Source: JACPVF01 sp964502095 (GTDB taxonomy: Bacteria; Chloroflexota; Anaerolineae; Anaerolineales; Villigracilaceae). Taken from it: 64,000 bases of DNA. Positions 16,999 to 25,249 of the stretch are shown here, in pieces (within the stretch, counting starts at the first letter, position 1; each line of letters opens with the position of its first letter). Location: the NCBI GenBank assembly GCA_964502095.1, contig CAZCUF010000001.1, forward strand, positions 310,001-374,000. The letters are read 5' to 3'. The position numbers and the translations under genes are program-made. Below the pieces are notes generated by a model that was given only the letters and a program-made list of their open reading frames with translations, was not told the origin of the DNA and searched no databases.

Positions 16999-19512
16999 TT
17001 ATGGGGTGCTCGTTGGCGTTGGCGTCTCAGAGGCAGTGGGCGTGGCCGTGGGCGGTTGCGTGGTCGCGGTGGGCGACGCGGTGAGAGTGGGCGTAGCCGT
17101 GAGTGGAAGAGGCGTATTGGTAGCGGTAGCAGTTGTCGGCACGGTGGAGCCGTTATAAATGATCGGGTTGATCCACAAAGCGCGGTCGCCCGTTGGAGAG
17201 CCAGTCGAGAGCACAGTCAGAACAAATTTAACGTTCTGACCAACGAGGGGTGCCAGGTTCAAATCGGTTTGATAGAACTGGCCCTCATACTTTTCGACAA
17301 ATGCCCACAAGGTTTGGATCGCGCCACTGCCGATTTGATAATCGAGCCGAAAAACTACGTAACAGGAGGTGGCTCCGTATTCACAGTTGACAGTAGAACG
17401 GAAACGATCACCGGCTTTCACAAGGTATGGCGGAAAGAAACCCTGAATATAACCATTATAGATATTCTGCGGAAAGGTCAGCAGGGCCGGTTGGGCCAGC
17501 GTGGCCCCATCCTCACGGTGCGGATTGTTCTGCTTGAGAACGAAGCCGCGCGCGTCGCCATCGGTGCCGGGGCAGGGTAATTGTCCCGCGCCGCTGAACC
17601 AGGCCGCATTACAGACGTTGCCTGCAAAATCATAGACCGTACCGGCAACAGGCGTGGAGGGCGTCACCGGGGTGGAAGGCGTGGACGTGGCAGGTACGAT
17701 CCCCGTCCCTGTAACTTTGATCTCGACCCACCAGGACTTGTTGGCGGCTGTGCCAATCCCAAACGGAACGCCGCTGGCATTTCTGAATTTCCAATAACCG
17801 CGGTAGGTGCCGGCCGTGGTTGGCGAGGTCAATGGGATGGTGATGTCTACAGTTTGGCCGGGGGCCACATTGGTGGGCAACGCCGCGCTGTCGGGGCCGC
17901 CCATCTTTTCGCCGCTGTCGAAGATCAATGCGTAAGCGGTAGTCCATGTGCAGGTGCCGATGTTCTTCAACCGCCAGGTTTTGCTAAAGGCATAGCCGGG
18001 CGCGAAACCGGTTCCATCCGGCACAGTGACATCGGTGATGAATTGCGCGCGGTCACAGCCTGCAACTGGCGGAGCGGCCGACGTGATCGCAATCGCATTG
18101 ACGATCCAGGTCGGGTCGCTCCCGCCGCCATCGGAAAACTCGAGGGACAGGGAACCACTGCCAATTGTGGCATTGAAGCTGTTGACTGCGAAACTGCCTG
18201 CGGCTGTGCTTACGCCCGACAGAACCGTTGTGCCATTGGCTTTAACGATCATGTTATCGTGAGCGAAGTCGTTATCGCCCATCGTTATTGCCACCGTGTA
18301 ACTGCCATTGGGCAAATCCACTTTGAAGGTGCGCGCCGCGGAACTGCTCATCACAAAGTCGCGCTTGGCCGCGTCAGAGACCGCGGCACGGTCGCGCGAT
18401 TCGAGCGTGGAAGTATCCGTCCAGCCGAAGCTTCCGGCAGTGTAAGCTGTTGTCTCGGTGACGCGGTTGTAATTGGATGCCAGCGGCGAGGAGGCAGTGC
18501 CGAAATCGTAGTTATATCCGCTGGGCGGAGGAGGCGGCGGAGGTGTGGCGCCGGCACGCGCGATAATGGGATTGCCCCACAAGGCGCGGTCGCCCACCGG
18601 CGACCCGTAGGCGTTCACGACCAGAATGAACTTCACATCCTGATTCGCCAGCGAATTCAGGTTGAGATCGACGTTATAAGTAAGGCCTTCATATTTTTCG
18701 CGCCAGGTCCAGAACGTGTAGATCGGACCGGAACCGATTTGATAGTCCAGGCGATATGAGACGTAACAGGTTGTGGCGCCGTACTCACAACCGACAGTAG
18801 CCTGAAAGCGATCCCCGGTTAATACACGGAACGCGGGATACACGCCCTGAACATATCCGTTTGTGATATTGTTGGGCGCTACCAACAGACCAGGCTGGGC
18901 GGAAGTCACGCCGCTTTCAAAACGCGGATTATCTTTGCGTAACGCGAAGCCATTCGAGCTTCCATCGGTGCCGGGGAAGGAAAAAGAACCTGTGCCGCTG
19001 GCCCAGGTTGCGGAGGGCGCATTGGCTGTAAAATCATACGCGGCGCCAGAGGAGGAGCCCACCTTGATCTCGGCCCAGAACGCTTTGTTGGCAGTTGAGC
19101 CAATCCCAAAGATCGCGTTGGAGGCGTTGCGCAATTTCCAATAGCTGAAGTATTGCCCGGCGGTGCTCGGCGCGGTCATATCAACACTGATATCGACCGT
19201 TTGGCCGGGAGCGACATTGATCGGGAAATTCACCGCGCTTGCCGCGCCAAATTTTTCGCCGCTATCGAATACCAGCGCGTAAGAGGTGGTCCACGTGCAG
19301 GAGCCGATGTTCTTCAAACGCCAGGTTTTGCGGAAGGCAGTGCCCGGTGCAAATGCTGTGCCGTCTGGCACTGTGACATCGACGATGAATTGCGCCCAAT
19401 CACAAGTCGACGACCAGGCTGCCGCGTGCTGTGGAAATGTCGCTGCCGGGATCAATGAAAGTATTAGAGCAATCAACAAGAATATAGAGGCAGTTTTTAA
19501 TCGGGAACGCAT
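16999..19512 (-). CDS. Secreted multi-domain protein with two NBR1-like Ig domains
   Basis: An 837-residue exported protein. Signal peptide 1-32; NBR1-like Ig domain 37-151 ('TWRLKNIGSCTWTT'); a beta-rich unit 158-320; a run of seven prolines near 324-330; a malectin-like carbohydrate-binding domain about 334-478 ('YDFGTASSPL', 'GSYTVAITMGDNDFAHDNM'); a second NBR1-like Ig domain 486-600; a second copy of the beta-rich unit 627-787; Thr/Pro tail 789-837. The Ig and beta units are clearly internal duplicates. The beta unit has a recurring 'CEYGATxCYVxxRLDYQIGSG' core. Likely surface-exposed and carbohydrate-binding; no catalytic motif seen. SD AAGGAG before the ATG. Confidence 0.8.
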   Translation of the reverse strand: MRSRLKTASIFLLIALILSLIPAATFPQHAAAWSSTCDWAQFIVDVTVPDGTAFAPGTAFRKTWRLKNIGSCTWTTSYALVFDSGEKFGAASAVNFPINVAPGQTVDISVDMTAPSTAGQYFSYWKLRNASNAIFGIGSTANKAFWAEIKVGSSSGAAYDFTANAPSATWASGTGSFSFPGTDGSSNGFALRKDNPRFESGVTSAQPGLLVAPNNITNGYVQGVYPAFRVLTGDRFQATVGCEYGATTCYVSYRLDYQIGSGPIYTFWTWREKYEGLTYNVDLNLNSLANQDVKFILVVNAYGSPVGDRALWGNPIIARAGATPPPPPPPSGYNYDFGTASSPLASNYNRVTETTAYTAGSFGWTDTSTLESRDRAAVSDAAKRDFVMSSSAARTFKVDLPNGSYTVAITMGDNDFAHDNMIVKANGTTVLSGVSTAAGSFAVNSFNATIGSGSLSLEFSDGGGSDPTWIVNAIAITSAAPPVAGCDRAQFITDVTVPDGTGFAPGYAFSKTWRLKNIGTCTWTTAYALIFDSGEKMGGPDSAALPTNVAPGQTVDITIPLTSPTTAGTYRGYWKFRNASGVPFGIGTAANKSWWVEIKVTGTGIVPATSTPSTPVTPSTPVAGTVYDFAGNVCNAAWFSGAGQLPCPGTDGDARGFVLKQNNPHREDGATLAQPALLTFPQNIYNGYIQGFFPPYLVKAGDRFRSTVNCEYGATSCYVVFRLDYQIGSGAIQTLWAFVEKYEGQFYQTDLNLAPLVGQNVKFVLTVLSTGSPTGDRALWINPIIYNGSTVPTTATATNTPLPLTATPTLTASPTATTQPPTATPTASETPTPTSTP

Positions 19513-19659
19513 AGGATACTCCTTCTCAAATCTCTCAGCGTGATGACGGTTCCATCCAACAAAAGGTTCCGCATATGACTATACGCCATTGCTAAGTATA
19601 ACTTTTCTTTAACAAATGTTCAATATGTTTAGCGCACCAACTTATGCCCCTTTTCTCCT

Positions 19660-19665
19660 TATAAT
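19660..19665 (+). promoter_or_regulatory. -10 box of dinB, 6 bases before the ATG
   Basis: A consensus TATAAT ends 6 bases before the dinB ATG. Transcription would start at or next to the A of the start codon, predicting a leaderless mRNA. No convincing -35 hexamer. The rest of the gap 19513-19671 holds only the ribosome site and leader of the divergent gene. Confidence 0.6.
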
Positions 19666-19671
19666 GCGAGT

Positions 19672-20835
19672 ATGTCACGTACCATTCTACATTTCGATTT
19701 AGACGCCTTTTTCTGCGCGGTGGAAGAAACCCGCAACCCCCAATTGCGCGGCAAAGCCTTCGCGGTTGGCGGAAACCCGGAAGAGCGCGGCGTAGTAGCC
19801 TCCTGTTCCTACGCGGCGCGCCAACTCGGCATCCACAGCGCCATGCCAATGGCGCGCGCCGTGCGCCTCGCGCCGAACCTGATCATCATCCCTTCGCGGC
19901 ACCGGCATTACAGCGATGTTTCGCGGGAGGTGATGAAACGCCTGCACGAACTGACTGAACAAGTCGAACAAATTTCAATCGACGAGGCTTTCCTCGATAT
20001 TTCCGATTTAAGCGAACCTCCCGAACGCCTCGGGCGCGGACTTCAGGCCCGCATCCGCGACGAATTGGGGTTACCCAGCTCGATTGGAATCGCCTCGAAC
20101 AAACTGGTAGCGAAAATCGCAACAGAAGTTGGGAAAAAAGCCGCCAAAGGCGGAGCGCCTCCCTTCGCACTGACCATTGTCCCCGCGGGAGACGAAGCCG
20201 CGTTCCTCGCGCCTCTGCCCGCAGACATGCTTTGGGGCGTGGGGCCAAAGACGGCCGCGCGGCTGGCAGAACTGGGCATACATACCATCGGCGACCTCGC
20301 CCGTTGGCCCGAAGCGGACCTGATCCGGCGTTTCGGGGAGAATGGGCGCGATTTGGCGAACCATGCCAAGGGGCGGGATGAACGCACAATCGTCACAGAA
20401 CGCGAGACAAAATCCATCAGCCAGGAAATTACATTCACACGCGATGTTCGCGACGAAAAGTCGCTCGAACGCGAATTGCACCAACAAGCCGCGCAGGTGG
20501 GCGCGCAATTGCGAAAAAATCAATTGGTCGGGACGACGGTCAAGCTAAAGTTGCGCTGGCCTGATTTCACAACCCTGACGCGGCAGGTCACTTTATCCCA
20601 GCCCACGAACAACGACTCGGAAATCGCGCAAGCCGCGCAGGCGCTATTGAAAAAAGTTCGCAAGTCCGGCCAGGCGGTGCGTTTGATCGGCGTTGGCGTC
20701 AGCGGGCTTGGGCCGCCGCTGAGACAACTATCGTTGTGGGAGGATGGCGGAGAGAAGTCGCGCAAATTGCAGGAAGTGTTGGACGCGTTGAGAGAAAAAT
20801 ACGGAGACGATGCCATTCGGCGCGGCAGGGATTAG
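19672..20835 (+). CDS. dinB: DNA polymerase IV (Y family)
   Basis: Error-prone translesion polymerase. The 387 residues show the metal-binding motifs 'HFDLDAFFCAVEE' (near 7) and 'SIDEAFLDIS' (near 103), the palm/fingers motif 'SCSYAAR', the helix-hairpin-helix region 'WGVGPKTAARLAELGI' and the little-finger domain. The start at 19672 is the first ATG and lies right after a TATAAT box, without a ribosome site. I see no LexA-type operator in the short upstream region. It is monocistronic. Confidence 0.94.
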   Translation: MSRTILHFDLDAFFCAVEETRNPQLRGKAFAVGGNPEERGVVASCSYAARQLGIHSAMPMARAVRLAPNLIIIPSRHRHYSDVSREVMKRLHELTEQVEQISIDEAFLDISDLSEPPERLGRGLQARIRDELGLPSSIGIASNKLVAKIATEVGKKAAKGGAPPFALTIVPAGDEAAFLAPLPADMLWGVGPKTAARLAELGIHTIGDLARWPEADLIRRFGENGRDLANHAKGRDERTIVTERETKSISQEITFTRDVRDEKSLERELHQQAAQVGAQLRKNQLVGTTVKLKLRWPDFTTLTRQVTLSQPTNNDSEIAQAAQALLKKVRKSGQAVRLIGVGVSGLGPPLRQLSLWEDGGEKSRKLQEVLDALREKYGDDAIRRGRD

Positions 20836-20932
20836 CGCGGCCGTGATCCGGTAGGCTGGTCTCTTTCTTCCGGGCGCGTTGGGTCGAATCGGGCAAGTCC
20901 CTGAAACATTAAGAAACACGGATTCGATTCTA

Positions 20933-20961
20933 TTGCTTTTCAGCCTGAGCCTGCATATACT
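20933..20961 (+). promoter_or_regulatory. Promoter of the GNAT gene
   Basis: TTGCTT (20933-20938), 17 bases, TATACT (20956-20961). The transcript would begin near 20968, giving a 69-base leader that contains a small CTGAG / CTCAG hairpin shortly before the ATG at 21037. The rest of the gap 20836-21036 shows nothing else. Confidence 0.55.
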
Positions 20962-21036
20962 ATTATAAAATTTTGTCTGGCTCACTTTATACTTCACAGG
21001 TTTATAAGCGCTGAGCGCCGTCTCAGGCCCTGCATC

Positions 21037-22032
21037 ATGAGAATCATCCGCCCGTTTCAACTGCCCCAAGATATCGACATCATGCTGAAATTGGTGCGCG
21101 AAGGCTTTCAGTATCCGGAGAATCCGGGCTGGAGCGTACAAACGGACGAAAGCGAATCCCTATCCGATCAGATTAAAAGGGCAAAAAAATTCTGGCCTTT
21201 GATTCGGCTGGGCCAGTTTATTTTTCCGCTTCTGCGCGATGTATTGCGCGGATTTATCTACGAAGCTGATCGTGAGCCGGTCGGATTGATCAATTTCATG
21301 CGCCAGCACAACGTTCCCGAGTGGACCATTGCCAATGTAACCGTGCTTCCGGCATATCGCCGTCAGGGCATCGCCCGCCAATTGGTCGAGTCCGTCTTGT
21401 CGGAATTGCGGGCGCGCCATGCCAAAATCGCTTATCTTGAAGTCATCGCAGATAACACGCCGGCCTATAATCTCTATAAAGAATTGGGCTTTGTTCCGTA
21501 CATGAGCAATAGCGAATACGATTGCAGTCCGGAAAATCTCGTTGACGTGATCGATTTGCCCGATGAGTACTCAATCGAAGAGATCGGCCGGTTCGATTGG
21601 AAGCGGCGGATGGAATTCGAAAGACGCATCACTCCGCCCGAAATTCTGCGTTACGAACCGATCCGCGCGAACCGCTTCCGGCCGCCGCTCGCGGCGTATC
21701 TGTTTTCCGGAATCTTCGATGCGATCAATGGTTCAAAGCAAAATCGGTTTGCCATTGTGACGCATACTCGCGAAACCGTTGCCCTCGGCGCGTATCATTA
21801 CCGCACGCGCAAAGGCGGATTGAACCGGGCCGAACTGGAACTCGACCCGGCGCACCCGCATTTGGCAGAGTTCTTCAGCCGGCATCTGCTGGCTGAAATT
21901 CGCCGAACTGCGCCCGGACGCCGAATCGAGATTCACCTGAAGGACTGGCAATCTGCACTCGGCCAGACTTTTGAAGTGCTCGGCTGTACCAAACGCTTTA
22001 CATTTCACAAAATGGGGCTTTTGCTGGAATAA
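21037..22032 (+). CDS. GNAT-family N-acetyltransferase
   Basis: A 331-residue protein. Residues about 1-165 form a GNAT domain with the acetyl-CoA loop 'RRQGIARQLVESVL' and the following 'NTPAYNLYKELGFV' helix. The C-terminal half (about 170-331) has no clear motif but could be a second, degenerate GNAT fold, since it ends in a similar order of strands and helices. The acceptor substrate cannot be named. Start chosen as the ATG at 21037, 69 bases after a plausible promoter. Confidence 0.8.
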   Translation: MRIIRPFQLPQDIDIMLKLVREGFQYPENPGWSVQTDESESLSDQIKRAKKFWPLIRLGQFIFPLLRDVLRGFIYEADREPVGLINFMRQHNVPEWTIANVTVLPAYRRQGIARQLVESVLSELRARHAKIAYLEVIADNTPAYNLYKELGFVPYMSNSEYDCSPENLVDVIDLPDEYSIEEIGRFDWKRRMEFERRITPPEILRYEPIRANRFRPPLAAYLFSGIFDAINGSKQNRFAIVTHTRETVALGAYHYRTRKGGLNRAELELDPAHPHLAEFFSRHLLAEIRRTAPGRRIEIHLKDWQSALGQTFEVLGCTKRFTFHKMGLLLE

Positions 22033-22224
22033 AAAGACGGATGGGGATTTCCCATCCGTCAACTTGCTGATAACATTATGGTCAAAGGAAAGAGCGGTCA
22101 GCAACCTTCTTTTCGTTCGGGGAACGTCTGAAACAAAATATGGTTTTGTTCAGGTCGAGGCGTCTCGGTCTTCCCTTTGTTCTGGAAAGTCAGGCGGTAT
22201 CTCTATGGCTACCTCCTTTCTCTA
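22031..22224 (-). ncRNA. Candidate small RNA
   Basis: In the 249-base gap between two genes, the reverse strand has TATGAT (22231-22236) and, about 190 bases later, a perfect terminator (22036-22060 plus a T run). Between them are further self-pairing segments: CGAG-ACGC-CTCG, CTGAACAAAA against TTTTGTTTCAG, and CGTTC-CCC-GAACG. An AAAGGAGG motif near the 5' end is followed by ATA, not a usual start codon, and the only frame there is 18 codons long, so a protein is unlikely. It is not recognisably 6S, SRP or tmRNA. No good -35 box was found, hence the low confidence. Confidence 0.35.
22036..22060 (-). terminator. Strong hairpin terminator
   Basis: Stem GACGGATGGG / CCCATCCGTC with a 5-base loop; on the reverse strand it is followed by TTTTT. 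The forward strand has no T run, so it mainly ends reverse-strand transcripts, the candidate small RNA or read-through from the lipoprotein at 22282-22758. Confidence 0.75.
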
Positions 22225-22281
22225 TGCACCCATCATACAACAAAACTCTTTGGAATACATTAAAAGAACTTTTCAAACAGC

Positions 22282-22758
22282 TTAGCGCAGAGGGAACGAG
22301 CGATCCAGCAGGTCGCGTAAAAAGGCAATCAACGGTTCGAGGCTGGAATCGGGCAGGTTGGTATCGTCATAATGCGCCGAGTATGTTTGGCCTCCCGATT
22401 GAACTTCCAGATCATACAAAAAACAGTCGGCACAGACGGCAGTTTGAGGCGCGGCAGTGGTGAACGCGGAGCTATCGAGGCGGACCTTCAACCGGCCAAG
22501 TTCCTCCTGAGTGAGCTTCGAGGTCACCGTCTGATTCGTGCGTTCATCCACGGCTACGATCTTTCCATCGCTTGTTACCGTGATGTTACGCTGTAATCCC
22601 ATGATCCCGCCCGATTGAGTCAGCTTAACGGTCCATTTTCCCTGGGAAAGCGGCACAGATGGCGTGGCTTGTGATGGCGCGGCCTGAGGGCGCATCAAAG
22701 CGGGCACGCAGGCTGTCAATGAGAACGTCAGGACAAAAACAAGCAGAAGTCGAGACAT
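22282..22758 (-). CDS. Small lipoprotein, emfourin-like
   Basis: A 158-residue lipoprotein with lipobox ending at Cys17 ('FSLTAC'), a Pro/Ala linker and a domain from about residue 40 that begins 'WTVKLTQSGGIMGLQRNITV' and ends near 'LEPLIAFLRDLLDR', with two Cys in 'CADCFLYDLEV'. The SGG-xxG start, the Tyr strand and the closing helix recall protealysin-inhibitor (emfourin) domains; this is my recognition, not a search result. The ATG follows GGAGGA. It is divergent from the thiolase gene. Confidence 0.65.
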   Translation of the reverse strand: MSRLLLVFVLTFSLTACVPALMRPQAAPSQATPSVPLSQGKWTVKLTQSGGIMGLQRNITVTSDGKIVAVDERTNQTVTSKLTQEELGRLKVRLDSSAFTTAAPQTAVCADCFLYDLEVQSGGQTYSAHYDDTNLPDSSLEPLIAFLRDLLDRSFPLR

Positions 22759-22877
22759 GGTTCCTCCATCTCAAATTTCTTATTCAACGATTTAACGAAA
22801 GCATTTGTTCCGGGAATGATAGTTCCTGAGAGCGGGTTCGGGTACAATTTTAACCAGTATACAACCAAGAGGCTTTT

Positions 22878-24032
22878 ATGCGTGAAGTGGCAATCTTAGG
22901 AATCGGACAAACCATTGTCGAAGAACAATGGGACAAATCACTGCGCGAGATCGGCGGAGAAGCCGCGTTTGCGGCCATGCAGGACGCAGGTATGGAACGC
23001 GTCGACGCGCTGTATGCGGGCAACATGCTCTCCTCCCTGATTAGCGGTCAAAGCCAACTCGGGACCTTCTTCTCGGATTGGATCGGACTCTGGCAACAGG
23101 AGGCCGTAAAAGTCGAGGCGGCCTGCGCTTCGGGCGCGGCGGCGTTTCGCGCGGGACTGATGGCTGTCGCCTCCGGTGAAATAGACTCTGCGCTAGTGCT
23201 CGGCGCCGAGAAGATGACCGACAAGACCAGCCACGATGTAACCGCGGCGCTTGCAACAGCCGCCGATGCGGATTACGAAGTGGAACAAGGCGTTTCATTT
23301 GTAGGCTTGAATGCTCTTGTGATGCGCCGCTACATGCATGAGTTCGGCTGGAAGCATGAGGACTTTGCGCCGTTCTCGATCAACTCGCATGCCAACGCCG
23401 TGTACAATCCGTTTGCACGCCTGCACGAAAAGATCACCCAGGAAAAATATGAGCGGGCCAGCATGGTCGCCACACCAATCAATCTGCTGGATGCTTCGCC
23501 GATTGGAGACGGCGCCGCCGCGGCGGTACTCGTACCGGCGGATAAGGTTATAAATCATCCCAGCCGCCCGCGTGTGACCGTAAGCGCTTCGGCCGCGGCC
23601 ACCGACACCATTGCAGTGCACAGCCGGCACGATCCGTTATTTCTGCAAGCCGCGTACGAATCGTCGAAGCGAGCCTATGAGATGGCGGAAATCTCACCGG
23701 CAGATATCGATGTTTTCGAATTGCACGATGCGTTCTCGATCATGTCGGTGCTTTCATTGGAGGCATGTGGTTTTGCCGAGCGCGGCCAGGGACCAAGACT
23801 CGGCCTCGATAATGAGATCAGCGTACAGGGCCGTCTGCCCGTGTGTACGCGCGGAGGCCTGAAAGCGCGCGGGCATCCGGTCGGCGCGACAGGGATGTAT
23901 CAGATCGTGGAAGTCGTCCAACAGTTACGCGGCGAATGCGGCCAAACCCAGGTGGATGGCGCAAAGATCGGCATGGCGCAAAATATTGGAGGCTCCGGAG
24001 CGACCATTCTGACGCACATTTTAAGAATATAA
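22878..24032 (+). CDS. Thiolase-family acetyl-CoA acetyltransferase (SCP-x type)
   Basis: Catalyses Claisen condensation or thiolysis of acyl-CoA. The 384 residues carry the nucleophile loop 'VEAACASGAAAF' (Cys near 83), the 'ELHDAFSI' region and the C-terminal catalytic motifs 'CTRGGLKARGHPVGATG' and 'NIGGSGAT'. Of thiolase subtypes it looks like the archaeal/SCP-x group, whose members often work with a DUF35 OB-fold protein; none is adjacent. SD AAGAGG before the ATG. Together with the acetoacetyl-CoA synthetase at the left edge it could serve acetoacetyl-CoA metabolism, but the genes are far apart. Confidence 0.85.
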   Translation: MREVAILGIGQTIVEEQWDKSLREIGGEAAFAAMQDAGMERVDALYAGNMLSSLISGQSQLGTFFSDWIGLWQQEAVKVEAACASGAAAFRAGLMAVASGEIDSALVLGAEKMTDKTSHDVTAALATAADADYEVEQGVSFVGLNALVMRRYMHEFGWKHEDFAPFSINSHANAVYNPFARLHEKITQEKYERASMVATPINLLDASPIGDGAAAAVLVPADKVINHPSRPRVTVSASAAATDTIAVHSRHDPLFLQAAYESSKRAYEMAEISPADIDVFELHDAFSIMSVLSLEACGFAERGQGPRLGLDNEISVQGRLPVCTRGGLKARGHPVGATGMYQIVEVVQQLRGECGQTQVDGAKIGMAQNIGGSGATILTHILRI

Positions 24033-24097
24033 TAGCTTTTAACTGAGCTTGATTTTGGTATATACTTGCACCATTAGCATAGAGAAAGGAAATTCCC

Positions 24098-24478
24098 ATG
24101 AAGGAAAGGCGTAAACTCGACAGACGGAATTTCTCATACTACATGCGGGTCACAGATGAGAGATCGGGAGAATTAATTGGCCATCTCACCGATATCAGCA
24201 CGGGCGGGTTTAAGCTGGACTGCCAAAAACCGCTCCCTTTGAATGTGGATTACCGGTTGCGGATTGAACTCAGCGGCGAAATTGCCAGTAAAAGTTATAT
24301 GAGTTTCGGGGCGCGCAGCCGCTGGTGCGAGCATGACCGCATCGATCCCACCAGTTACAACGCGGGCTTTCAAATTACAGATATGGCGGCAGGCGATGCC
24401 GAGATCTTCAGCCGCATGTTCGAAATGTATGGATCCACCACATCCGGCCACCAATCGAACGATTATTTATGGAAATAG
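24098..24478 (+). CDS. PilZ-domain c-di-GMP receptor
   Basis: A 126-residue single-domain protein. Both ligand motifs are present: RxxxR at residues 5-9 ('RKLDR') and D/NxSxxG at 32-37 ('DISTGG'), so it should bind c-di-GMP. It could respond to the GGDEF-EAL protein at 5.4-7.5 kb. Output partner unknown. The ATG follows AAAGGAAA, and a strong terminator lies just downstream. Confidence 0.9.
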   Translation: MKERRKLDRRNFSYYMRVTDERSGELIGHLTDISTGGFKLDCQKPLPLNVDYRLRIELSGEIASKSYMSFGARSRWCEHDRIDPTSYNAGFQITDMAAGDAEIFSRMFEMYGSTTSGHQSNDYLWK

Positions 24479-24499
24479 AATCGGGCATAACTGTTGGAA

Positions 24500-24534
24500 G
24501 AAAATCCCCGCCGATAAAACTGGCGGGGATTTTC
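24500..24534. terminator. Terminator after the PilZ gene
   Basis: A perfect 13-base-pair stem GAAAATCCCCGCC / GGCGGGGATTTTC with a 9-base loop; T-rich on the 3' side of either strand, so bidirectional. Confidence 0.85.
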
Positions 24535-24565
24535 TCTTCCTGCCAACGTTCTTTCCTTTTTTGTG

Positions 24566-24571
24566 TACAAT
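24566..24571 (+). promoter_or_regulatory. -10 box of plsC1, 6 bases before the ATG
   Basis: TACAAT ends 6 bases before the ATG at 24578, the same geometry as dinB and the GH18 gene; predicts a leaderless mRNA. Confidence 0.5.
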
Positions 24572-24577
24572 TGGCCC

Positions 24578-25246
24578 ATGCGTAACTTTCTCCGTTGGCT
24601 CGTTCGTTTTCTAGTTAATTTGATTGCAACCGTCAAAATTCAAGGATATGAAAACCTGCCCGCATCGGGCGCGTTCGTGATCGCGACCAATCATCTGGGC
24701 ATCCTTGATTCGGCCATGCTGTTCTACGCGCTCGACCGCTGGGATGTTTTTATCCCGGTCGCTGAAAAATGGGAACAGGTGGGCTTATTCCGCTTTCTCA
24801 GCAAATACTTCAACCTGATCTTCATTGACCGCTTCAACCCGGACCTGAAAGCTTTGCGCAAAATCATCAAGCTGATGGAAGCCGGCAACATCCTTGTCAT
24901 CGCGCCGGAGGGGACGCGCAGTCGTTCGGCAACCATGGCGGAAGGCAAACCGGGAGTAAGCTATCTGGCAGGCAAACTAAATCGTCCCATCGTGCCGGTA
25001 GGCTTGGCCGGCACGGAGGACAAAGCCATTTTGGACAACCTCAAACATTTGCGCCGTTCCCACCTTTTCGTCACAGCAGGGAAATCTTTTTCGCTTCCGC
25101 CCCTGCCGGCCAAAGACCGCGACGAGGCGCTCAAACGCGACACCGACGAAATCATGTGCCGCATCGCAGTCCTGATTCCGCCCAAATATCGCGGCGTGTA
25201 CGCCGATCATCCGAGGCTGAAGGAATTATTGGCGCAGGAAACCTAG
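24578..25246 (+). CDS. 1-acyl-glycerol-3-phosphate acyltransferase-like protein, copy 1
   Basis: PlsC-family membrane enzyme that acylates a glycerophospholipid precursor. The 222 residues show the catalytic HxxxxD ('NHLGILD', His39-Asp44), the glycerophosphate motif region and 'EGTRSRSA' (block III). The start at 24578 is preferred over an upstream GTG at 24563 because a TACAAT box lies between them. It is followed 3 bases later by a paralog. Substrate specificity (first, second or unusual acyl position) cannot be read from the sequence. Confidence 0.88.
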   Translation: MRNFLRWLVRFLVNLIATVKIQGYENLPASGAFVIATNHLGILDSAMLFYALDRWDVFIPVAEKWEQVGLFRFLSKYFNLIFIDRFNPDLKALRKIIKLMEAGNILVIAPEGTRSRSATMAEGKPGVSYLAGKLNRPIVPVGLAGTEDKAILDNLKHLRRSHLFVTAGKSFSLPPLPAKDRDEALKRDTDEIMCRIAVLIPPKYRGVYADHPRLKELLAQET

Positions 25247-25249
25247 CGC

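Noticed and set aside
16984..18759. Long open frames (198 and 392 codons) antisense to the Ig-domain gene
   Set aside because: Low-complexity Arg/Gly-rich translations with no domain, produced by the codon bias of the real gene on the other strand, which has a signal peptide and repeats.
20836..21036. Possible tRNA or structured RNA in the dinB-GNAT gap
   Set aside because: No cloverleaf or T-loop sequence; only a promoter and a small leader hairpin.
22060..22215. Possible tiny gene after AAAGGAGG on the reverse strand
   Set aside because: The codon after the ribosome-like site is ATA and the frame closes after 18 codons; better read as part of a small RNA.
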